8,932 bases of DNA, taken from positions 1 to 8,932 of the forward strand of contig DASVDK010000351.1 in NCBI GenBank assembly GCA_036381125.1, read 5' to 3'. Position numbers and translations under genes: made by a program. This DNA comes from DASVDK01 sp036381125 [NCBI: Thermodesulfobacteriota bacterium] (GTDB lineage Bacteria; DASVDK01). The notes below the pieces were generated by a model. That model saw only the letters and a program-made list of their open reading frames with translations. It ran no database searches and was not told the DNA's origin. This document shows positions 1-6,606 of the stretch, piece after piece (position 1 is the stretch's first letter; each line of letters opens with the position of its first letter).

Positions 1-1236
1 ATGCTTCCGGCGCTTTCGGTCGTCGAACTCGCAAGCGGCATCGCCGGGCCGCTCGCCGGCGTGCGCCTCGCCGACCTGGGCGCGGCGGTCGTCAAGATCG
101 AGCCGGCCGGCGGCGACTGGCTGCGAGGCGCCGCGCCGCCGATGCCCGACTCCGACACGAGCGCGGCCTTCTTCGCGCTCAACCGGGGCAAGCGGTCGCT
201 CGCGCTCGGCGCGCATCCGCAGGCCGCGGCGCCCCTGCTCGACGCGCTGCTCCGGAAGGCGGACGTGCTGATCACCGACCGGAGCGACGCCGAGCTTGCC
301 GCGCTCGGGATCGCCGGCCCGGACAGCGTCGTTTGCCCGGCGAACACGAGGCTGATCCGCGTCCACGTCAGTCCCCTGGGCCGGCGCGGGCCGATCGCGC
401 ACTACCAGGGATCCGAGCTGACGACGCAGGCCATGGCCGGCTACACGCGCTATCTCGGCAGGCACGGCGAGCCGGCGCGGCGGCTCGGGGCCGACGTCGC
501 CTCGGTGAGCACCGGCATCTTCGCGCTCCAGGCCGTGCTCGCCGCGCTCATCGCGCGCAACCGCACGGGTAAGGGGCAACGGATCGACCTCTCGCTGCTC
601 AACTCGCTGCTCTCGATGAAGAGCATCCACCTCGCCGCGCAGTCCGACCCCGACGTCTACGCCGGGCCGCGCGTGGGCGGCGCCAACTATCCGCCCGAAC
701 GCGGCTGGAAGACGGCCGACGAGCCGATCTTCTTCTCCTTCGGCGGATCGGTCGGCGCCGAGGGCCGGCCGGGCTGGGTCGAGTTCGTCAAGGAGATCGG
801 GGAGGAGCGGCTCCTCGAGGACCCCCGCTTCGATCACCGGGGACGCAACTCCACCGGACACGGCGTCGACGTCCACGACCTCCGGGGCGAATACGAGAAG
901 GCGTTCGCCCGCTTCCCGGCCGAGACGCTCGTGGAGACCATCCGCAAGCACTCCGGCAACGCCTCCTCCTACATGCGCGCCGATCAGACCCTCGCGCATC
1001 CGCAGACCGCGGCGCTCGGCATCGTGCGAGAGGTGGAGACGGCCGAGGGCGGCACGGCGAAGGTGCGCGCGTTCCCCGCGCGCTACTCGCGGTCGACGCC
1101 CGGCCTCCGGGGCCGCGCACCCGGACTCGGCGAGCACGCCGCCGCGATCGCTGCCGAAGTCGGCATTCCGGCGGAGGAGCTGGAGCGTCTGAGGCGCGCG
1201 GGCGGGATCGCCGGCCCTGCCGACGCCACGGCGTGA
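1..1236 (+). CDS. Family III CoA transferase (CaiB/BaiF family)
   Basis: A probable cytosolic enzyme that moves CoA between acyl groups and carboxylic acids, or a racemase or lyase variant of the same fold. The 411 residues match the usual family length of about 400. The N-terminal block (residues 9-35, with GPLAG, RLADLGA and VVKIEP) is the characteristic CoA-binding start. NRGKRSLAL (61-69) and the helix ending RTGKGQRIDLSLL (188-200) are also family hallmarks. The ATG is the first base of the window and precedes the family motif by the usual short distance, so the gene is probably complete, although its upstream region is not visible. By spacing from the AALxxR-TGKGQ block, the catalytic Asp of typical members falls on Ser168, while an Asp lies three residues earlier at 165. 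Substrate and exact reaction cannot be told. The thioesterase gene follows after 10 bp, suggesting an acyl-CoA operon. Confidence 0.9.
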   Translation: MLPALSVVELASGIAGPLAGVRLADLGAAVVKIEPAGGDWLRGAAPPMPDSDTSAAFFALNRGKRSLALGAHPQAAAPLLDALLRKADVLITDRSDAELAALGIAGPDSVVCPANTRLIRVHVSPLGRRGPIAHYQGSELTTQAMAGYTRYLGRHGEPARRLGADVASVSTGIFALQAVLAALIARNRTGKGQRIDLSLLNSLLSMKSIHLAAQSDPDVYAGPRVGGANYPPERGWKTADEPIFFSFGGSVGAEGRPGWVEFVKEIGEERLLEDPRFDHRGRNSTGHGVDVHDLRGEYEKAFARFPAETLVETIRKHSGNASSYMRADQTLAHPQTAALGIVREVETAEGGTAKVRAFPARYSRSTPGLRGRAPGLGEHAAAIAAEVGIPAEELERLRRAGGIAGPADATA

Positions 1237-1246
1237 CGGCGAAGCG

Positions 1247-1651
1247 ATGACGACCGAAGGCCGGCAGCCGCCCGGGTGGCGCTCGTTTCCCCCCTTCTAC
1301 GCGTTCCTCGGCCTGAGGCTCGACGCCCTTGCCGACGGCGTCTGCGTGGTCCGCCTGCCCTTCAGACCCGACTTCGGCAACTCGCGGGGCGACGTGCACG
1401 GGGGCCTCGTGGCGTCGCTGCTCGACATCACGCTGTCGCAGGCGGTCCGCTCGGCGCACGCGGGCAGCAGCGTGGCGACGATCTCGCTCACGGTGAACTA
1501 CCTCTCGCCGGCGAAGGGCGAACTCGTCTGCCGCGGCGAGGTCTCGCGCCGCGGGCGCACCGTCGCCTTCGCGGAAGGCGAGGTGCGCGACGAGCGGGGC
1601 ACCCCGGTCTGCCGCGCGAGCGGCACGTACCGGCTTCTGACGGCGAAGTGA
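1247..1651 (+). CDS. PaaI-family hotdog thioesterase
   Basis: A small (134 aa) single-domain hotdog-fold protein, probably a cytosolic acyl-CoA thioesterase. The key signature is clear: Asn45-x2-Gly48, then His51-Gly52-Gly53 and, at the end of the helix, Asp60, matching the N-x-x-G-x-x-HGG-x6-D active-site pattern of PaaI-like enzymes. The following strands (SLTVNYLSPA at 80-89, then ELVCRGEV and the RRGRTVAFAEGEV block to 113) are the standard hotdog sheet, and the length fits the family. The ATG lies 10 bp after the CoA transferase stop. No good Shine-Dalgarno precedes it, so translational coupling to the upstream gene is likely. In the phenylacetate pathway PaaI clears dead-end CoA esters, but no other paa gene is visible, so the substrate is open. 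A strong hairpin follows the stop codon within 10 bases. Confidence 0.9.
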   Translation: MTTEGRQPPGWRSFPPFYAFLGLRLDALADGVCVVRLPFRPDFGNSRGDVHGGLVASLLDITLSQAVRSAHAGSSVATISLTVNYLSPAKGELVCRGEVSRRGRTVAFAEGEVRDERGTPVCRASGTYRLLTAK

Positions 1652-1659
1652 CGGCCGCC

Positions 1660-1687
1660 CGTGCTCGCCGCTCGCGCGGCGAGCACG
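1660..1687. terminator. Perfect GC hairpin between convergent genes, candidate bidirectional terminator
   Basis: Bases 1660-1671 pair perfectly with 1676-1687 (12 bp, left arm CGTGCTCGCCGC) around a four-base TCGC loop. It sits 9 bases after the thioesterase stop and 9 bases beyond the stop of the convergent threonine synthase gene, so it could end transcripts from both sides. There is no T-tract on either side, so it is not a classical intrinsic terminator. It may act as a U-less terminator, a Rho-assisted stop or an mRNA 3'-end stabiliser. The stem is certain; the function is inferred from its position. Confidence 0.6.
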
Positions 1688-1696
1688 CCCCGGTCC

Positions 1697-2911
1697 CTAC
1701 GCGGGCAGCGGGTCCCCCACGTTCAGGACCGGCAGCTTCGTCTCGAGGATGCCGGGGTACTTGAGGCCGGTACCGGTGTTGAGGAGGAGCACGGTGTCGT
1801 CCGGCCGCAGGAATCCGCGGGCCAGGAGGGCGCGCGCGGCGGGGACGAGCGCCGCCCCCTCGGGGCAGACGAAGGTCCCCTCGAGGCGCGAGACGTCGCG
1901 CAGGCCCTGCATCGTGTCGCGATCCTCCACGGCGATGCAGGTGCCGCCGGTCGCCCGCACCGCCTCGAGCACGAGGAAGTCGCCGAGGGCCTTGGGCACC
2001 CGGATCCCCTGCGCCACGGTCTCGGCCCCTTCCCAGGGGACCGACGCGTCCTTGCCCTCCTCGTACGCCTTCACGATGGGGGCGCAGCCGGCCGCCTGGA
2101 CCGCGACGAGCTTCGGGAAGGGCCGGCGCACCCAGCCGAGCGCCTCCATCTCGAGGAGCGCCTTGTAGATCCCGATGATCCCGACGCCGCCGCCGGTGGG
2201 GTAGAGGATCGCGTCGGGCAGCCGCCAGTCAATCTGCTCGGCGATCTCGTACCCCATCGTCTTCTTGCCCTCGATGCGGTACGGCTCCTTGAGCGTGGCC
2301 GCCTCGTACCACCCGCGGGCGGCCGCGGCCGCGGCGATCATCCTGCCCGCGTCGGAGATCTGCCCCCGCACCATGTACGCCGTGGCGCCGACGGCCACCG
2401 ACTCGAGCACCGACATCGGCGGCGCATCGGTCGGCATGCAGAGGACGACCTCGATGCCGGCCCGCGCGCCGTAGGCGGCCCAGGCGCCGCCCGCGTTGCC
2501 GTTGGTCGGCATGGCCACCGCCCGAACCCCGAGCTCCGACGCGCGCGAGATGCCGGTGGCGGCGCCGCGCGCCTTGAAGGTGCCGGTCGGGTTCACCCCT
2601 TCGTCCTTCATGACGAGCTTCGGCAGCCCGATCGCCGCGCCGAGCCGCGGCAGGGGCAGGAGCGGCGTCATCCCCTCGCCGAGCGTCACCACCCGCTTCG
2701 GGTCCCTGACCGGCAGGAGTTCGTGATAGCGCCACGGCGACGGCTCGCGTCCCGCCAGCGCCTCGCGCGGCAGGGCACGGCGCACCGCCTCGAGGTCGTA
2801 GCGGACCAGGAGCGGGCTGCCGCAGCCGCAGAGGTGCTGCACGCGGTCGGCGTCGACGCGCTGCCCGTCCCGCGGGCACTCGAGATGCGTCATGAACGAG
2901 AAGGCGGTCAT
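1697..2911 (-). CDS. thrC: Threonine synthase-like PLP enzyme (fold type II)
   Basis: Predicted to convert O-phosphohomoserine to threonine in the cytosol. The 404-residue protein has the layout of the shorter threonine synthase class. A Cys-bearing N-terminal segment (Cys12, Cys28, Cys30) is followed by LGEGMTPLLPLPRLG (78-91) and the PLP lysine Lys113 in NPTGTFKARGA. NGNAGGAWAAY (137-147) and the glycine-rich phosphate loop TGGGVG (239-244) come next, and the C-terminal block LLNTGTGLKYPG (376-387) is typical. Where relatives usually have a CxxC pair near residue 12, the second position is Asp15, so any metal knuckle is incomplete. No thrB or hom gene is adjacent, and a paralogous beta-eliminating PLP enzyme cannot be excluded. 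The start could be at 2911 or at Met7 (2893); relatives often begin near the MTHLEC of the latter. Neither start has a close Shine-Dalgarno; 2911 has a TATTAT element 7 bases ahead of it. Confidence 0.88.
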   Translation of the reverse strand: MTAFSFMTHLECPRDGQRVDADRVQHLCGCGSPLLVRYDLEAVRRALPREALAGREPSPWRYHELLPVRDPKRVVTLGEGMTPLLPLPRLGAAIGLPKLVMKDEGVNPTGTFKARGAATGISRASELGVRAVAMPTNGNAGGAWAAYGARAGIEVVLCMPTDAPPMSVLESVAVGATAYMVRGQISDAGRMIAAAAAARGWYEAATLKEPYRIEGKKTMGYEIAEQIDWRLPDAILYPTGGGVGIIGIYKALLEMEALGWVRRPFPKLVAVQAAGCAPIVKAYEEGKDASVPWEGAETVAQGIRVPKALGDFLVLEAVRATGGTCIAVEDRDTMQGLRDVSRLEGTFVCPEGAALVPAARALLARGFLRPDDTVLLLNTGTGLKYPGILETKLPVLNVGDPLPA

Positions 2912-2928
2912 GCGCTACATAATACTCC
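2912..2928. promoter_or_regulatory. 17-bp divergent start region with -10-like sequences on both strands
   Basis: Only 17 bases separate the ATG codons of the divergent threonine synthase (2911) and amidohydrolase (2929) genes, and this patch is visibly AT-rich in a GC-rich window. On the minus strand TATTAT (2924-2919) matches the TATAAT consensus at 5 of 6 positions and lies 7 bases before the ATG at 2911. On the plus strand CATAAT (2918-2923) also matches at 5 of 6 and lies 5 bases before the ATG at 2929. Neither gene has a well-placed Shine-Dalgarno: the minus-strand GGAG is 13 bases from its ATG. Overlapping promoters giving leaderless or near-leaderless mRNAs fit best. I see no convincing -35 element. 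Confidence 0.45.
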
Positions 2929-4116
2929 ATGGCGACGCTGATCCTGCGAGGCGCGGCGCTCCTCGACCCCCCGGAGTCGGCGCCGGTGAACGGCCGGGCC
3001 GTCGTGGTCCGGGACGGCCGGATCGAGGCCGTCGTCCCCGATCGCGAGGCGCCGGCGGGGACGACCCTGCGGCTCGACGGGCTCACCCTCCTGCCCGGCC
3101 TCGTCAACGCCCACGTCCACCTCGGCCTCGGCGCCGAGCCGGACCCTGCGAAGGTCATGCTGGCCGAGCCGCTGGCGGCGACCGTCGTGAAGATGCTCGT
3201 CCGGGCACGGGAGACGGTCGAGGCCGGCGTCACGACGGTCCGCGACCTCGGCGGGCGGGACTACGCCGAGCTGGCGGTGCGGGACGCCATCCGGGCCGGG
3301 CTCGTCCCCGGACCGCGCGTCCTCGCGGCCGGCAAGATCATCTGCATGACGGGCGGGCATGGCCACTGGGCCGGGCGCGAGGCCGACGGGCCGATCGACA
3401 TGCGCCGGGCGGTCCGCGAGCAGGTCAAGGCCGGCGCCGACCTCGTGAAGCTCGTCGCGACCGGCGGGGTCATGACGCCGGGCGTCGAGCCGGGGGCGCC
3501 GCAGCTCGAGCCGGACGAGATCGCGGCCGCCGTGGCCGAGGCCCGAAAGGCCGGCCGCCGCACGGCGGCCCACGCCATGGCCGCCTCCGGCATCGCCGCC
3601 GCGGTGGAGGCCGGCATCACGACCATCGAGCACGGCGTCTTCCTCACCGAGGCGATCTGCGAGCGGATGGCGCGCGAGCGGGTCTTCCTCGTCCCCACCC
3701 TCGCCGCGCCCGAACGGATCGCCGTGGGCGGCATCGCGGCCGGCATCCCCGAGTTCATGGTGCGCAAGTCGAACGCCGTCGTCGAGCGCCACATGGAGAG
3801 CGTCCGCCTCGCCCACCGGATGGGGGTGCCGATCGTGGCCGGCTCCGACGCCGGCACGCCGCTCAACCCGCACGGCAGCCTGCTGCCGGAGCTGGCGCTC
3901 CTCGTGCGGGTCGGCCTCTCTCCGATCGAGGCGATCCGCGCCGCCACGACGACGGCGGCCGAGGCGCTCGGGCTCGGCGACACGATCGGGCGCATCGCCC
4001 CGGGGTTCGCGGCCGATCTCCTGGCCGTGCCCGGCGACCCCACGGCGCGGATCGAGACGATTGGCGATCCGCGACTGGTAATGGTAGAAGGGAAAGTCCT
4101 GGTGCATCGACACTGA
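2929..4116 (+). CDS. Metal-dependent amidohydrolase (prolidase/imidazolonepropionase-like)
   Basis: A cytosolic amidohydrolase-superfamily enzyme of 395 residues. The metal site reads in the expected order: HVH (His62, His64), Lys174 in KLVATGG (a likely carboxylated bridging lysine), His215 in AAHAM, His235 in IEHG and Asp307 in AGSDAGTP. TGGHGHWAG (141-149) and the LNPHG loop (312-316) are typical of the clade that includes Xaa-Pro dipeptidase-type and other amide hydrolases often annotated as imidazolonepropionase-like. It lacks the HADEF and KSGYGL motifs of true HutI, unlike the minus-strand gene at 7467-8747. It has no signal peptide. It leads a four-gene unit with a peptide-type ABC importer, whose first gene begins 12 bp downstream, so an imported peptide or cyclic amide is a reasonable substrate guess; specificity cannot be read. 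The start at 2929 is the natural one before ILRGAALLD and has no Shine-Dalgarno. Confidence 0.9.
   Translation: MATLILRGAALLDPPESAPVNGRAVVVRDGRIEAVVPDREAPAGTTLRLDGLTLLPGLVNAHVHLGLGAEPDPAKVMLAEPLAATVVKMLVRARETVEAGVTTVRDLGGRDYAELAVRDAIRAGLVPGPRVLAAGKIICMTGGHGHWAGREADGPIDMRRAVREQVKAGADLVKLVATGGVMTPGVEPGAPQLEPDEIAAAVAEARKAGRRTAAHAMAASGIAAAVEAGITTIEHGVFLTEAICERMARERVFLVPTLAAPERIAVGGIAAGIPEFMVRKSNAVVERHMESVRLAHRMGVPIVAGSDAGTPLNPHGSLLPELALLVRVGLSPIEAIRAATTTAAEALGLGDTIGRIAPGFAADLLAVPGDPTARIETIGDPRLVMVEGKVLVHRH
4061..4090 (+). promoter_or_regulatory. Weak candidate internal promoter ahead of the binding-protein gene
   Basis: TTGGCG (4061-4066) and TAGAAG (4085-4090) each match the sigma70 consensus at 4 of 6 positions with an 18-base spacer. 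They sit in the last codons of the amidohydrolase gene, where third-position G/C preference suddenly drops (ATT, GAT, CGA, GTA, GTA, GAA, AAA and CAT within about 18 codons). That relaxation is why I list it; the promoter match alone is weak. Such a promoter would let the binding protein be made in excess of the amidohydrolase. Confidence 0.22.
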
Positions 4117-4121
4117 GGAGG
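4116..4121 (+). promoter_or_regulatory. Perfect Shine-Dalgarno of the binding-protein gene
   Basis: AGGAGG, 7 bases before the ATG at 4129, overlaps the last base of the amidohydrolase stop codon (TGA, 4114-4116). It is the only consensus Shine-Dalgarno at a gene start in this window. This fixes the start of the binding protein and suggests strong translation of it. Confidence 0.85.
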
Positions 4122-4128
4122 TGGCGTC

Positions 4129-5655
4129 ATGTTCCGCGTCCTCCCCCTGGCCCTCGCGGCCGCGCTCCTCGTCTCGCTGTCCGCCGCGAGCGCCGCGCCG
4201 GCCGCCACGTTCCGCATCGCCATCGGCATCGACCCCGACACCCTCGATCCCATCGGCACCACCACGACGACGGCCGGCAACGTCGTCGACTACGTCGCCG
4301 AGGGGCTCACCCGGCTCGAGCCATCGGGCAAGGTCGTCCCGCACCTCGCGGAGAGCTGGACCATCTCGGAGGACGGTCGCCAGTACACGTTCAAGCTGCG
4401 GCGCGGGGTCACCTTCCACGACGGCACTCCATTCGACGCGGCCGCCGTCAAGTGGAACCTCGACCGCGTCGCCGACCCGAACGTCAAGGTGCCGATCCGC
4501 ACCCCCTACCCCATCGAGAAGACCGAGGTCGTCGACAGCCACACGATCAGGGTGACGCTGAAGCACCCGTTCGCGCCCTTCATCGCCGGGCTCTCCTGGA
4601 CGACGGCGGCCATGCTGTCGCCCGAGGGGGTGAAGAAGGCGGGCAACGACTACGCGAACTACCCGAACATCGTCGGCACCGGTCCCTACACGCTCGGGGA
4701 GCGCAAGCGCGGCGAGAGCATCACGCTCAACGGCTTCCCGAAGTACTGGGGGCAGAAGCCGTACTACGACCAGGTCCTCGTCCGGATCGTCCCGGAGGCG
4801 GCCACGCGCGAGAGCCTCATCCTCGCCGGCCAGGTCGACCTCATGATCCTGCCGCCCATCGCCGACATCCCGGCCCTGCAGCGGAACCCGGCGGTGAAGG
4901 TCCTCCTCGCGCCGAGCGACCGTACGATCTTCATCGCGATCAACACCAACAAGCTCAAGGACAGGCGGGTCCGCCAGGCCATCAACTACGCCGTCGACAA
5001 GTCGGCGATCATCAAGAACGTCCTCTTCGACGCGGCCGACGTGATGGACGGCCCGATGGCGCCGTCGCTCTTCGGCTACTGCAAGGTCGGCGAGTACGGG
5101 TTCGAGCCGCAGCGGGCGAAGCAGCTCCTCAAGGAGGCAGGCGTCCCGCAGGGCGCGCGCATTCAACTGATGCACCCGACCGGGCGGTACGTGCAGGATC
5201 GCGAGGCCGCCCAGGCCATCGCCGGCTACCTCCGCGAGGTGGGGCTCGACGCGCAGCTCACCACGACCGACTGGCCGACCTACATCAAGACGATCATGGC
5301 GCCCCCCGAGAGCAACACCACCGAGCTGCACCTCCTCGGCTGGGCCCCGGCGTTCCTCGACGCGAGCCAGCAGATGGCGCAGTTCACCTCGGACAACCAC
5401 CCGCCGAAGGCGCTGGCGACGAGCTTCTACAAGAACCCCGAGGTCGACCGGCTCGCCGCCCAGGCCGAGCAGGAGACGGACCCGGAGAAGCGGAAGGACC
5501 TCTACTGCCAGGTCTCGAAGCTGATCTGGGAGGACGCGCCCTGGCTCTTCCTCTGGGTGCAGCGCTTCCCCGTGGTCTACTCGGCCAAGGTGACCAACGT
5601 CGAGGCACTCCCCAACGAGAAGTTCTGGGCGCTCTACGCGCGGCCGGCCCGATAG
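4129..5655 (+). CDS. ABC transporter substrate-binding protein, SBP_bac_5 (peptide/nickel type)
   Basis: The extracytoplasmic receptor of an importer, about 508 residues as usual for the DppA/OppA family. A Sec signal peptide is clear: Arg3, a hydrophobic run from about 4 to 18, then small residues with a likely cleavage near 22-26. There is no lipobox Cys, so it should be a soluble periplasmic protein, implying a diderm envelope. The family signature spans about 73-113 (LAESWTISEDG, then YTFKLRRGVTFHDG and AVKWNLDRV). YPNIVGTGPYTL (178-189), VRQAINYAVDKSAII (281-295) and the C-terminal LYCQVSKLIWEDAPWLFLW (458-476) are also typical. Cys318 and Cys460 are the only cysteines and might pair. 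Ligand class cannot be read: this family binds peptides, nickel, haem, opines and sugars. A perfect Shine-Dalgarno ahead and a stem-loop at the stop codon suggest it is made in excess over the permeases. Confidence 0.93.
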   Translation: MFRVLPLALAAALLVSLSAASAAPAATFRIAIGIDPDTLDPIGTTTTTAGNVVDYVAEGLTRLEPSGKVVPHLAESWTISEDGRQYTFKLRRGVTFHDGTPFDAAAVKWNLDRVADPNVKVPIRTPYPIEKTEVVDSHTIRVTLKHPFAPFIAGLSWTTAAMLSPEGVKKAGNDYANYPNIVGTGPYTLGERKRGESITLNGFPKYWGQKPYYDQVLVRIVPEAATRESLILAGQVDLMILPPIADIPALQRNPAVKVLLAPSDRTIFIAINTNKLKDRRVRQAINYAVDKSAIIKNVLFDAADVMDGPMAPSLFGYCKVGEYGFEPQRAKQLLKEAGVPQGARIQLMHPTGRYVQDREAAQAIAGYLREVGLDAQLTTTDWPTYIKTIMAPPESNTTELHLLGWAPAFLDASQQMAQFTSDNHPPKALATSFYKNPEVDRLAAQAEQETDPEKRKDLYCQVSKLIWEDAPWLFLWVQRFPVVYSAKVTNVEALPNEKFWALYARPAR

Positions 5656-5666
5656 GCCGGCCGCGC
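5638..5666 (+). promoter_or_regulatory. Stop-codon-spanning GC hairpin between binding-protein and permease genes
   Basis: Bases 5638-5649 (GCGCGGCCGGCC) pair perfectly with 5655-5666, leaving a five-base CGATA loop. The binding-protein stop codon TAG (5653-5655) sits at the loop's 3' edge. All 12 pairs are G-C, so the stem must be very stable. Binding-protein genes in ABC operons often carry a hairpin here that protects the upstream mRNA or thins downstream transcription. The stem ends 10 bases before the permease ATG (5677) and may also limit its translation. The fold is certain on paper; its role is inferred. Confidence 0.6.
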
Positions 5667-5676
5667 CCCGGCGCGC

Positions 5677-6606
5677 ATGTCCGGGTTTCGTCGGTACCTG
5701 ATCACGCGTCTCCTGGCGTCGGTGGTCACGCTCTTCGGCGTGGCCACCCTCGTCTTCGTCATGGTGCGGGTCCTGCCCGGGGACCCGGCGCGGGTCGTGG
5801 CCGGCGTCTTCGCCACCGATGAGGAGGTGCAGCGCATCCGGGCCCGCATGGGGCTCGACCGGCCGCTCCCGGAACAGTACGGCGTCTTCCTCGGACGCCT
5901 CGTGCAGGGCGACCTCGGCACCTCCGCACGCACCAACGAGCCGGTCCTCGTCGAGGTGGGCGCCCGCCTCGGCAACACCATCGGCCTCGCCGTCCTCTCG
6001 TCGGCCATCGCGGCGCTGCTCGGCGTCGGCGCCGGGGTGCTCGCGGCCGCCCGGCCGTACTCGGCCGTCGACTACCTCCTCTCCACGGTCACCCTCTTCG
6101 GGGTCTCCATGCCGGTCTACTGGCTCGGGCTCATGCTCATCATCGTCTTCGCGATTCACCTCGGCTGGCTGCCGGCGGCCGGCGCCGATGGGCCGGCCAG
6201 CATCGTGCTGCCGGCCCTCACGCTGGCCGCCTTCTCCGTGGCGCTGGTCACGCGCATGACGCGGGCGAGCATGCTGGAGGTCCTGGGGCAGGACTACGTC
6301 CGCACGGCGCGGGCGAAAGGGGTGCCCGAGGGCGTCGTCATCTTCCGTCACGCGCTGCGCAACGCGACCATCCCGATCCTCACGACCATCGGCCTGCAGT
6401 TCGGCGCCCTCCTCGGCGGCGCCGTGCTCACCGAATCGGTCTTCGGCTGGCCGGGGATCGGGCTGCTCCTCGTGGACTCGATCTTCGCCCGCGACTACCC
6501 GGTGGTCCAGGGGATCGTGCTCGTCTTCGCCGCGCTCTTCATCCTCACGAACCTCGTGGTCGACCTCCTCTACGCCTGGGTCGACCCCCGCATCCGCTAT
6601 GGCTGA
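5677..6606 (+). CDS. ABC transporter permease, DppB/OppB type
   Basis: An inner-membrane channel subunit of 309 residues, the normal length for DppB-like permeases. The N-terminus (YLITRLLASVVTLFGVATLVF, with one helix at about 9-30) is followed by the family motif RVLPGDP (31-37) and the periplasmic segment containing MGLDRPLPEQY and GDLGTSARTNEPV. Further helices lie near 99-125, 134-165, 176-193, 231-255 and 275-300. The EAA loop that docks the ATPase is at about 207-229 (DYVRTARAKG, then FRHALRNA). The C-terminal VDPRIRYG is typical. It follows the binding-protein stop by 21 bp with no visible Shine-Dalgarno in an all-GC leader partly folded into a hairpin, so expression should be lower than that of the binding protein. 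Its last 8 bases overlap the next permease gene. It should form a heterodimer with that second permease. Confidence 0.93.
   Translation: MSGFRRYLITRLLASVVTLFGVATLVFVMVRVLPGDPARVVAGVFATDEEVQRIRARMGLDRPLPEQYGVFLGRLVQGDLGTSARTNEPVLVEVGARLGNTIGLAVLSSAIAALLGVGAGVLAAARPYSAVDYLLSTVTLFGVSMPVYWLGLMLIIVFAIHLGWLPAAGADGPASIVLPALTLAAFSVALVTRMTRASMLEVLGQDYVRTARAKGVPEGVVIFRHALRNATIPILTTIGLQFGALLGGAVLTESVFGWPGIGLLLVDSIFARDYPVVQGIVLVFAALFILTNLVVDLLYAWVDPRIRYG

Noticed and set aside
1661-2941. A 426-codon plus-strand frame opposite the threonine synthase gene
   Set aside because: No recognisable domain. The minus-strand frame has a complete set of threonine synthase motifs, so this is its antisense shadow.
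2929-4116. Calling the first amidohydrolase a second hutI
   Set aside because: It lacks the HADEF, KSGYGL and ATDWNPG motifs of true imidazolonepropionase and instead has an in-line Lys (174) and the SDAGTP motif of the prolidase-like clade.
5663-5674. A second hairpin (GCGCC/GGCGC) in the permease leader
   Set aside because: The loop would be only two bases and the left arm overlaps the stronger stem at 5638-5666, so it is unlikely to form.
2892-5822. A 976-codon open frame on the plus strand, spanning two genes in another frame
   Set aside because: Arg/Pro/Gly-rich low-complexity product crossing the stop and start of two real genes; a composition artefact.
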